This document shows, piece by piece, positions 1 through 6,968 of a stretch of DNA of 17,228 bases (position 1 is the first letter of the stretch; the number at the start of each line of letters is the position of its first letter). The stretch lies in contig JAJDDU010000500.1 of the NCBI GenBank assembly GCA_029260155.1, forward strand, positions 1 through 17,228, written 5' to 3'. The translations under genes and the position numbers were made by a program. Source of the stretch: Phycisphaerae bacterium. Lineage in GTDB: Bacteria; Planctomycetota; Phycisphaerae; UBA1845. The notes under the pieces are model-generated. The model did not search any database and was not told the origin of the DNA. It saw only the letters and a program-made list of their open reading frames with translations.

Positions 1-135
1 CTGAAGGCACTGTCGGCGCGCATCGCTGGATTCGTTGCGCAAGGCAATGGTAAGCTCGATGCGTTCACGCATGCCCATCTCGACGAGGCCATGACGCGAA
101 TTGACAAGGCACTGGAAGCGGAATTCAAGCTGTAG
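1..135 (+). CDS. C-terminal end of a zinc-dependent metalloprotease paralogue (5' truncated by window)
   Basis: Reading frame 1 is open from the first base to a TAG at 133-135 and gives the last 44 residues of a protein. The end, FTHAHLDEAMTRIDKALEAEF-KL, is clearly similar to the segment YTLAHLDEARHRIEKVLAAEF near the C-terminus of the next gene. I therefore read it as a tandem paralogue of that DUF5117/DUF4953-type secreted metalloprotease. Only 15 bases separate the two genes, so they are probably co-transcribed. The catalytic domain lies outside the window, so activity cannot be judged. Confidence 0.85.
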   Translation: MKALSARIAGFVAQGNGKLDAFTHAHLDEAMTRIDKALEAEFKL

Positions 136-150
136 CCAAAAGGACAGAAC

Positions 151-2922
151 ATGAGATACACGATCAATATGAAACGCGCACAACTGCTTGCAGTTGCACT
201 TGCCGGACTGATTCTCTGTGCCAACCGGAATGCAGTGGCCGGACCGGACAAGAAAGAGAAAGAGCCCGACTTCCCCAAGTTCGAGGAAGTCACCAAAGAC
301 ATGGAAGTGAAGAAGGGATTCCTCACGCTCTATTTCGACGAAAAGGAAGACACGCTCTTGGGGCAGATCCCCACGTCCATGCTGAAAGAGCCGTTCTTGC
401 TGAGCATCTCAATACCGAAGGGCCCGACCTATGCGGGATGGATGGTCGGCGGCAGTGCGGTCTACTGGGAGCGGATGGACAAGAAGCTGGTCCTGATGCA
501 AGCCGACACGCGTTACAAAAAGGCCAAGGGCAGCACCGTCGAGGATGTTGTCGGTCGCACCTACACTGACACGATTGTTAAAGCCTTCGATATCAAGACT
601 GAATCGCCGGGCGGCGACCCGATCATCGATTTCGCAGCCCTGCTCAAGACCGATTTCGTCGGTTTGGGTGAGGCCTACGGTGGTCGGCACATAGACAAGT
701 CGTTGTCGCGGTGGTGTACATCGAAAGTGTTTCCACACAATGTCGAATTGGCCGTCGATACCGCATTCATGGGCAATGGACCCGGCGCCGACGGTATTCT
801 TGCCTCTGTTCATCTGAGCCTATCGAAGCTCCCCGCCAACGGTTACACGCCGCGCGAAGCGGACGACCGCATCGGCTACTTCCTTACCGCTCAGAAAGAC
901 TGGGGCGCCGATCACGACGACAAGACGATTTTCAAACGCTATGTCCATCGCTGGAACGTCGAGAAACAGGACCCCAAAGCGGCTGAGTCTCCGGTCAAAA
1001 AGCCGATCGTCTTCTACATCGAGAAGACCGTCCCCGTGAAATACCGGCGCTATGTGCGTGAGGGCATCCTCGAATGGAACGCCGCGTTCGAGAAGTGCGG
1101 ACTGTTGAACGCCGTACAGGTGCGCCAACAAACCGATACCAACGAGTTCAAGGATCTCGACCCCGAGGACATCCGCTACAATTTCTTCCGCTGGATCGTG
1201 AGCGGCCGGGCGTTTGCCCGCGGGCCGTCGCGCGTCAATCCGTTCACCGGGCAGATACTCGATGCCGACATCATCTTCGACGACAGCATGGTGCGCTTCT
1301 ACGTGAACGAGTACGAATTGCTGGGCGCCGACGCGTTCGACGCATTCACTGATCCCGTCGCGGAGGACTTGTTCGCTGCCTATCCCGAGTACAAGTTTGA
1401 TTCCGCGACCGACAACCGCGCGCCGCGATTCGCACAGGGGCGGCACATGTTCGACGAGGCTTCCATCTCCGAGCCGCTTCGCGCACTCGGTTTGCACGAA
1501 GACTCACGCTGCGAGTTGGGAATCGGCATGGTGCATCAGATGGCCTTCAATCAACTCGTCTCAGCCCAGACCGACGGCCGCGAACTGCCTCCGAAGTTCA
1601 TCGGTCAGGTGATCCGTGAGATCGTAGCTCACGAAATCGGGCACACGCTCGGGCTGCGACACAACTTCAAGGGCAGCGCGTGGCGGAAGCTGAGCGACAT
1701 CGTGTCTGCCAGCTCTGAAACGCGAGCGCTCACCGGTTCGATCATGGACTACAACCCGGCTGAGTATGCAGGCGCCGAGATCGAGCAAGGCGACTTCGTA
1801 TCGCAGGCGATAGGCCCCTACGACATGTGGGCCATCGAATACGGCTACCGACCCTTCATGGCGGGTGGGGATCACGATTCCGAAGCGAGCATGCTCAAAG
1901 CCATCACCGGCAGAGTCGCCGAAGCGGGCTTGGATTACGGCACGGACGAGGATACCTCTGACTTCGGTCCCGATCCATACTCCTTCCGTTATGACAACGG
2001 GGACGACCCGGTCGCCTATGCCAAGCATCGCATGGCATTGTCGCGGCGCCTGATGAAGACTCTGGCCGACCGCGCGGTCGCCGACGGTGAGAGTTACGCT
2101 CGAATGCGGCGGGCGTTCCGAATCGTCACCAACGAGTACGCGTTCGCGTCGCGCATCGCAGCCCGCATGGTCGGCGGCCAAGTCATCAACCGCGACCACA
2201 AGGGCGATCCCGATGCCCGAAGTCCCTTCACACTGGTCTCCGTCGAAAAGCAGCGCGAAGCGCTCGCATTCCTCGGCGAGACCGTCTTCAGCGACGAGTA
2301 CTTCCGGTTCGACCCCGAACTTCTGAACAAGCTCGGTGCGGGCCGATTCATGCACTGGGACAGCGATCAGATGGACTTCAACATCGACTACAACGTGCAT
2401 GACCGGGTGCTGGGAATCCAGGCGCGCGTGCTGACGCTGCTGGTCAATCCACTGATCCTCAACCGCGTCCACGATGCCGAATTGAAAGTCCCTGAAAGCG
2501 AGGACATGCTCACCGTACCGGAGCTGCTCGAAACACTCACCGCGACCATTTGGTCAGAGTTGGCTTCCGAGGTGCGAGGGCGGACGACCAACCGTCAGCC
2601 GCGCATCACCAGCGTTCGCAGGAATCTCCAGCGCGAATACCTGCGACGACTTACTTCCATCCAACTCGATGCTCCGGGCCGAGGCCTTAACGCCGACGCC
2701 CATGCCATCGTGCGCATGACGCTCAAAGATCTCAGCAAGAGTATCGGGGCGACCCTCGAGGGATCCCGCGACACGCTTGATACCTACACGCTGGCCCATC
2801 TCGACGAAGCCAGGCATCGCATCGAGAAGGTGCTGGCCGCCGAGTTTACCGATGGCGCTTCCCGATCGCGCGGTTCGAGGGGACGAGCGACGCACGGCAT
2901 CGAACCGGGCGCCTTGCGTTAG
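151..2922 (+). CDS. Secreted zinc-dependent metalloprotease (DUF5117/DUF4953 type, metzincin-like)
   Basis: A 923-residue predicted exported protease. The N-terminus has a short positive stretch, a hydrophobic core (about residues 11-24) and a likely signal-peptidase site after AVA near residue 30. The zinc site is HEIGHTLGLRH at residues 494-504 (HExxHxxGxxH), and about 28 residues later comes SIMDY with its Met at 532, the Met-turn expected of metzincins. The N-terminal part (about 45-220) resembles the DUF5117 region and the rest the DUF4953 catalytic region, where length and motif order fit the family. The start at 151 follows AAAAGGA at 138-144 with a 6-base spacer; an in-frame ATG at 169 is the alternative. 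Substrate is unknown. Oddity: after the point where the upstream paralogue ends (..AEF), this protein runs on for about two dozen Ser/Arg/Gly-rich residues. Family call is firm; biological role is not known. Confidence 0.93.
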   Translation: MRYTINMKRAQLLAVALAGLILCANRNAVAGPDKKEKEPDFPKFEEVTKDMEVKKGFLTLYFDEKEDTLLGQIPTSMLKEPFLLSISIPKGPTYAGWMVGGSAVYWERMDKKLVLMQADTRYKKAKGSTVEDVVGRTYTDTIVKAFDIKTESPGGDPIIDFAALLKTDFVGLGEAYGGRHIDKSLSRWCTSKVFPHNVELAVDTAFMGNGPGADGILASVHLSLSKLPANGYTPREADDRIGYFLTAQKDWGADHDDKTIFKRYVHRWNVEKQDPKAAESPVKKPIVFYIEKTVPVKYRRYVREGILEWNAAFEKCGLLNAVQVRQQTDTNEFKDLDPEDIRYNFFRWIVSGRAFARGPSRVNPFTGQILDADIIFDDSMVRFYVNEYELLGADAFDAFTDPVAEDLFAAYPEYKFDSATDNRAPRFAQGRHMFDEASISEPLRALGLHEDSRCELGIGMVHQMAFNQLVSAQTDGRELPPKFIGQVIREIVAHEIGHTLGLRHNFKGSAWRKLSDIVSASSETRALTGSIMDYNPAEYAGAEIEQGDFVSQAIGPYDMWAIEYGYRPFMAGGDHDSEASMLKAITGRVAEAGLDYGTDEDTSDFGPDPYSFRYDNGDDPVAYAKHRMALSRRLMKTLADRAVADGESYARMRRAFRIVTNEYAFASRIAARMVGGQVINRDHKGDPDARSPFTLVSVEKQREALAFLGETVFSDEYFRFDPELLNKLGAGRFMHWDSDQMDFNIDYNVHDRVLGIQARVLTLLVNPLILNRVHDAELKVPESEDMLTVPELLETLTATIWSELASEVRGRTTNRQPRITSVRRNLQREYLRRLTSIQLDAPGRGLNADAHAIVRMTLKDLSKSIGATLEGSRDTLDTYTLAHLDEARHRIEKVLAAEFTDGASRSRGSRGRATHGIEPGALR

Positions 2923-2955
2923 ACGGGCGAGTATTCCACATGCCTGCAAAAACAC

Positions 2956-2989
2956 AGGGCCGGGGCGACGAAATCGTCACTCCGGCCCT
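2956..2989. terminator. Bidirectional intrinsic terminator between convergent genes
   Basis: AGGGCCGG at 2956-2963 pairs perfectly with CCGGCCCT at 2982-2989. The inner arms extend the stem with one mismatch and one G-T pair around an AAAT loop (2971-2974). An A-rich run lies on the left (CAAAAACACA) and a T-rich run on the right (TTGTTCGTTATT), so the hairpin can end transcription from both sides. It sits between the metalloprotease stop at 2922 and the FAD-protein stop at 2996. Confidence 0.8.
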
Positions 2990-2995
2990 TGTTCG

Positions 2996-4501
2996 TTATT
3001 CTCCGGGGTCGGACGGCGCTTTCGGAGACGCGAACGGGTACATGTTGAGTTTCTCCGGGTCGCAAAGACCTGCGGTGTTGTACGGTTCGATCATTCGGTG
3101 GACCCGTTTGGAGAATGCGAGTTCGTTGCCGATTGCCATACCGGTCGATCCGTTGCACACTTTCGCCATGATCTTGGCCAGCCGCGCATCCTGGGCCAGT
3201 AGAAACTCGTCGTCTTCAGTGTGCTCGCCCGCACGGATACGCTCTTCGCTGTAGATCGCAGCCGCGAAGTACAGCATCGACACGCTGGTCATGATGCCGA
3301 ATCGATCGAAGGACTCGATACACGTCGAGACGATCCGATCAAAGCGACGCATTTCCCGGAACATCGTCTTCGCATACGCGCCCAACTGCTCCGAACGATC
3401 CGGCGCATCCCAGTGCTTCTCGAGTATCCGGGCCAACCGTTCGACGCCGTAGAGCGTGTGCGCATTTCCGGAACTCAGGAATGGGTCGACGAAACACGCA
3501 GTGTGCGGCAGCGCAGCCCAGTCGTCTCCTGCGGATGTGCTCAACCGGCGCTGCAATCGCCCCGTTCGCACCATGGGCTGGACGGGCTTGGCACGCACGA
3601 ACTGACGGCGAATCGAAGGATACTGACCCAAAAGACGTCGCCATTCCTCTTCCGGGGCAATCGTCGCATCAAGCGGATGATGTTGGGAATCGAGCGAGAA
3701 TCCCGCACTCGTCACGCCGTTATCAAACCGAAGAACCCACATCCAGCCCCCCTCAATCAGGTGATGCAACGCCGACGTGTCGGGGTCGAATGGGTGGTCC
3801 TTCAGTTTGTGCCCGCGTCCCGAGAGAACCTCGGACCACAGCCCCACGTTCTCGAAATGTCCATACAGCGAACGGGTATCTGTGCGCATTCCCTCGCACG
3901 TGACTTTGTTGCCCGTGGCCTCCAGCAACGCTTGGCCCACGCCGGAGGCATCCACCGCGAAAGAGGCTGTTATTTCGATTTCGTCGCCGCCATCTTGTCG
4001 GCCACAAATACGCCACGAGTCTTCATGAACTACTGATGTCGACTCAAACCGATCGAGGTAAGGTACTTTTGCTTCGACCACCTTCTCCGCCACGAACGCG
4101 TCGAACTCTTCGCGGAACCAATGCGTGTCTCCCCGCTCAGCATTCGGGTTGGCCTCAACCAAGAGTTCGTTTACGTGATCACCCACGGGCTTGAATGCCT
4201 TACCAGGTCGATGAGAAAAGAAACTGAATCCCCGCTTCAGCCCGCACGCAACATCCGGGTAGGTACGCTTCCAAGAGCCATAGTTGGCGAACGGAATCAA
4301 CCACGGAAGATCGTACCGCTCTGCAAGCACCTCAAGCTTGAGATTCGCAAGAGGCGTCGAGGACTCCCCGATGCGAAAACGCGGATGCCGTCCGCGCTCC
4401 AGCAAGACCACCTTCAGACCCACCTTTTGCCCGATCAGCGCGAGCAAACACCCCGCAAACCCTGCACCCACGATGACCACGTCACATGTTTCTTGTTTCA
4501 T
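2996..4501 (-). CDS. FAD-dependent oxidoreductase, tryptophan-halogenase/flavin monooxygenase-like
   Basis: A 501-residue flavoprotein. The Rossmann motif GAGFAG is at residues 12-17, followed by the ribose-binding acid E35 in VVLLERG. GESSTP (45-50) and VDASG (183-187) are typical of the halogenase and geranylgeranyl-reductase branch of flavin monooxygenases, and FVDPFLSSG near residue 345 matches the conserved DPxxSSG FAD-binding segment. Lys89 (GLKRGFSFF) lies where the catalytic Lys of flavin-dependent halogenases would be expected. The halogenase motif WxWxIP is represented by WMWVLRF (253-259), so the Ile-Pro is missing. It could be a halogenase variant, a hydroxylase or a dehydrogenase. 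It is the last gene of a three-gene minus-strand operon, starting 20 bases after the radical SAM stop. No strong ribosome binding site is visible before the ATG at 4501. Fold call is firm; the reaction is not. Confidence 0.9.
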   Translation of the reverse strand: MKQETCDVVIVGAGFAGCLLALIGQKVGLKVVLLERGRHPRFRIGESSTPLANLKLEVLAERYDLPWLIPFANYGSWKRTYPDVACGLKRGFSFFSHRPGKAFKPVGDHVNELLVEANPNAERGDTHWFREEFDAFVAEKVVEAKVPYLDRFESTSVVHEDSWRICGRQDGGDEIEITASFAVDASGVGQALLEATGNKVTCEGMRTDTRSLYGHFENVGLWSEVLSGRGHKLKDHPFDPDTSALHHLIEGGWMWVLRFDNGVTSAGFSLDSQHHPLDATIAPEEEWRRLLGQYPSIRRQFVRAKPVQPMVRTGRLQRRLSTSAGDDWAALPHTACFVDPFLSSGNAHTLYGVERLARILEKHWDAPDRSEQLGAYAKTMFREMRRFDRIVSTCIESFDRFGIMTSVSMLYFAAAIYSEERIRAGEHTEDDEFLLAQDARLAKIMAKVCNGSTGMAIGNELAFSKRVHRMIEPYNTAGLCDPEKLNMYPFASPKAPSDPGE

Positions 4502-4521
4502 TCTGAAAACTTTACCGTCCG

Positions 4522-5469
4522 TTACCGCAGCGGGGATACACGAGGCTCGACCCGCTGCGAGAGGTTTATCCGAGCAAGACGCTGTACGCGCGCTTTCGCA
4601 TCCGGCACGCCGCCCGCTACCTTCTCAATGTCCCACAAATCCAAGAACACGCGTCCGCGACGCTCGCCCAGAGCGTAATCGAACACGTCCTCCATTGCAT
4701 CCAACGACGGCGGCTCGAATTCACCGTGCGCCGCCAGATCTTCCATCGCACCATTGCCGCCGCGCGTCGGAATAATCGCACAACATTCCACGCCCACGTC
4801 GAACGCGAAATCGATGGACCGCTGTGCCCACGCCACACCCTCAGCCTCCGAGAGATAGGGCGGCCGCAGCAGGATGAACGCTCGAACGTGCATCCCATTC
4901 GTCGTGAGCAGATCCGTCGCACGCGCGAAATCGTCAAGCGTCATCCGCTTGTTGAGCTTCTCCATCACTTCCGGGTGAACGGTCTCCAACCCCATGGCCA
5001 CGTGAACATCACCGCTGACCATGTCGTTGAACGCAAGGCACCGCCGCCCGATGAGTCGCGGATGACTCTCGACGATGATAGTGTCAAACTGTGACACTGA
5101 TTCAGCGATCTCAGCGTAGTCCTCTTCCGGAATCGCCCGTGGGTCGAAGAAATTCCCACTGTTGTACAGCTTGACGTGTCGCGCAGGCGGCAGGCGATCG
5201 AGCGCCCATCGAATCTGCCCCGCGATTTGTCCCGAAACGACGGATTCGTCCGTCGTATTCTTCCACAAATCACACATCAAACAGCGAAAAGGACACTCGC
5301 TGTTGGTCAGGAACACCGTGACCGTGTCCTCGACGCGCCCGCCCACCGTGCATTCCGGCTCCATCAGATAGGCGTAGGGTCTTGACGGGTCGACGCGGTT
5401 TTTCGGTCCGCGCCTTCCGACAATCCACTGGTCCGTGTCCGTAGCAGTCATGTCACGCATAGAGCGCAT
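4522..5469 (-). CDS. Radical SAM protein, uncharacterised family
   Basis: A 315-residue radical SAM enzyme. The cluster motif is ECPFRCLMCDLW with Cys at residues 59, 63 and 66 (CxxxCxxC), which binds the 4Fe-4S cluster that cleaves S-adenosylmethionine. Downstream come KLYNSGNFFD, VAMGLETVHPEVMEKLNKRM (the usual GLET..beta-strand region) and IPTRGGNGAME near the end of the barrel. The sequence resembles an uncharacterised bacterial group that, from memory, lies near COG1244 rather than any named maturase; this is inference. There is no SPASM-type Cys-rich C-terminus. The start at 5469 follows AAGGCG with about a 5-base spacer but overlaps the preceding gene by 17 bases. An ATG at 5451, one base after that gene's stop, would give 309 residues and is equally plausible. 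The tight packing indicates translational coupling with the asparagine-synthetase-like gene. Confidence 0.9.
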   Translation of the reverse strand: MRSMRDMTATDTDQWIVGRRGPKNRVDPSRPYAYLMEPECTVGGRVEDTVTVFLTNSECPFRCLMCDLWKNTTDESVVSGQIAGQIRWALDRLPPARHVKLYNSGNFFDPRAIPEEDYAEIAESVSQFDTIIVESHPRLIGRRCLAFNDMVSGDVHVAMGLETVHPEVMEKLNKRMTLDDFARATDLLTTNGMHVRAFILLRPPYLSEAEGVAWAQRSIDFAFDVGVECCAIIPTRGGNGAMEDLAAHGEFEPPSLDAMEDVFDYALGERRGRVFLDLWDIEKVAGGVPDAKARVQRLARINLSQRVEPRVSPLR

Positions 5470-6781
5470 GAAACGCCTTGCGATACGTCTGCGGATCCTC
5501 CGGGAAGATGTCCGCGAATGCGCTGTCGGCCATCACCCCGTGCTGAAAACGTCGCTTCTCGAAAACCGGGAACTCCATCCCCGTCACAGCCCGCACGCCG
5601 CGCGACACGACCTCGCCCTTGAGCTGGTACAGGCGACCGTGCTCCCAGTCGGTTAGTTCAATAAAAGGAATGTCCTCCGCCACGGCGATCACGCTCGGCG
5701 AGGTGAACGGGCTAAGCGTTGCGAATCCGCTCTCAACTGCCGGCGCGTACATTCGCGCGTACCCGCGACTCTGCCCGCCCGAGTACGTGAGGGAGTGCTT
5801 CATCGAATCGACCCCCCATCCCTCCTGGTAGAGCATCGAGTTGTTCAACACGCTGCGGATGGTCAGCTCGGGATTCTCCTCAATGGGGTAGTCCTTGAGG
5901 TTCTCATCGCCGCCGTCCCCATCGAGCAGATGTCGCCACTCCGCGTGCCGAGACCGAATACCTCGATAAAGCGCCATCGTCATCGCCCCCGCCTGCACGT
6001 CCAGCGGCTTGTAGTCCTCCATGACGCGGATGGCCTCGTCCATACGAATGTCACTGCGTGACACTTCGATCGGCTCAAGAAACAACCCCAGATCCAACGC
6101 CTCAAGAAACGTGCGTGCCTGCTTGAGATCATCGCCACCCCCGTCAACGCTGAGCGTAAACGCTTTCAGGCGCGACGGGTTCATCCCCAGCTTCAGCATC
6201 GCGTGATAGACGAGCACGAACACCGCCCCACTGTCGATGCCGCCCGAAAAACACACGCCGATCGGCGCATCTTCCGGCACCGTGCACAGCCACTTGGCGA
6301 TCTCGTCGTGAGCGGCTGCGATGTAACGCTCGCCGATGGCATCGAGGTCCGCCGGCATCGTTCCACGTGGCGGGCTGAAGAATCGGCGGTACGTCGGGTT
6401 CGGGTCCGGGCAGCCGAGAAGGCGAATCTCCACCGCGTGGTGCGCCGGCACCATCCGTGTGTACGATGCGTGAAACTGATCAGCAAGCCCCTCCGATTGC
6501 AGCCACGAGCGAATGTCGTCGATCCGATCGCTGATCACCAGGGCGGGGCCTGCCTGCAGCTTGGCAATGAAGTACCGCATTAACCGCCCGATGGTCCGGG
6601 CCATCCGAACCGTCTTGCCGTCGCGTCCCACGAGCGCGAATTGCCCGTCAATCCCCCGTATGCCCTCGGGGTCGCCACGGGTCACGATCGCCCGAGCTTC
6701 CTCGACGGTCATGTTGTAAATCGTGTTGCGCGAAGCATCCATCAGGTCGATCACGCGTGAGATTGTCTCGGTCGTTTGCAC
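5453..6781 (-). CDS. Asparagine-synthetase-like ligase lacking the N-terminal glutaminase cysteine
   Basis: Predicted 442-residue ATP-dependent amide-forming enzyme. With the GTG start, the PP-loop SGGIDS is at residues 179-184 and the second nucleotide-site motif GDGGDEN at 288-294, both typical of the asparagine synthetase B synthetase domain. The N-terminal part keeps traces of the Ntn glutaminase fold (IRGIDGQFALV, VISDRI) but has no Met-Cys start, so it should not release ammonia from glutamine. That pattern is known from beta-lactam and carbapenam synthetases and lasso-peptide cyclases, which use an internal or other amine; applying it here is inference. Start choice: GTG at 6781 has a strong GGAGG 8 bases upstream (6790-6794). 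A longer version from TTG at 6850 has 23 more residues but a poorly spaced site. It is the first gene of the operon with the radical SAM and FAD proteins. Confidence 0.88.
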   Translation of the reverse strand: MQTTETISRVIDLMDASRNTIYNMTVEEARAIVTRGDPEGIRGIDGQFALVGRDGKTVRMARTIGRLMRYFIAKLQAGPALVISDRIDDIRSWLQSEGLADQFHASYTRMVPAHHAVEIRLLGCPDPNPTYRRFFSPPRGTMPADLDAIGERYIAAAHDEIAKWLCTVPEDAPIGVCFSGGIDSGAVFVLVYHAMLKLGMNPSRLKAFTLSVDGGGDDLKQARTFLEALDLGLFLEPIEVSRSDIRMDEAIRVMEDYKPLDVQAGAMTMALYRGIRSRHAEWRHLLDGDGGDENLKDYPIEENPELTIRSVLNNSMLYQEGWGVDSMKHSLTYSGGQSRGYARMYAPAVESGFATLSPFTSPSVIAVAEDIPFIELTDWEHGRLYQLKGEVVSRGVRAVTGMEFPVFEKRRFQHGVMADSAFADIFPEDPQTYRKAFHALYA

Positions 6782-6789
6782 GGTCAACA

Positions 6790-6794
6790 CCTCC
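6790..6794 (-). promoter_or_regulatory. Shine-Dalgarno sequence deciding the start of the Asn-synthetase-like gene
   Basis: GGAGG on the minus strand ends 8 bases before a GTG at 6781-6779 in the frame of the ligase gene. It is the clearest ribosome binding site in the intergenic region and favours the 442-residue protein over the TTG start at 6850. The same bases lie just before the TGA (6786-6784) of a 60-codon minus-strand open frame. Confidence 0.65.
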
Positions 6795-6894
6795 AAAAGC
6801 TGTCTTGCGACCAACTGGGGATCATCGCCCCGCCGACGTTTTCTGTCCAATCCCTGGGGGTGTACCCCACAAAGCCGTAAGCCGTTAAACTACG

Positions 6895-6911
6895 CGGCAC
6901 TTGTAGTGCCG
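6895..6911. repeat. Perfect inverted repeat in a divergent intergenic region (possible operator)
   Basis: CGGCACT at 6895-6901 and AGTGCCG at 6905-6911 are exact inverted arms around TGT. The element lies in the 187-base gap between the divergent ligase operon (start 6781) and the M32 carboxypeptidase gene (start 6969), where promoters for both must lie. Just upstream are a tandem AAGCCGT duplication (6872-6885) and a GGGG-TGTA-CCCC mini-hairpin near 6857-6868. A dimeric repressor site is possible; a transcript hairpin is the alternative. No convincing -35/-10 pair was found in this gap. Confidence 0.45.
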
Positions 6912-6968
6912 TTCGGGACGGTGGGCGATCACCGGCGGCGGCTGACGAATCGAAAAGGACATCCACTC

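Noticed and set aside
1561..2472. 303-codon minus-strand frame opposite the metalloprotease
   Set aside because: The plus strand contains the conserved zinc-protease region here; the reverse frame shows no motif or ribosome binding site.
6782..6850. Longer ligase start at TTG 6850
   Set aside because: AGGGA lies almost directly against the TTG, too close to work well, while the GTG at 6781 has a well-placed GGAGG; kept only as an alternative.
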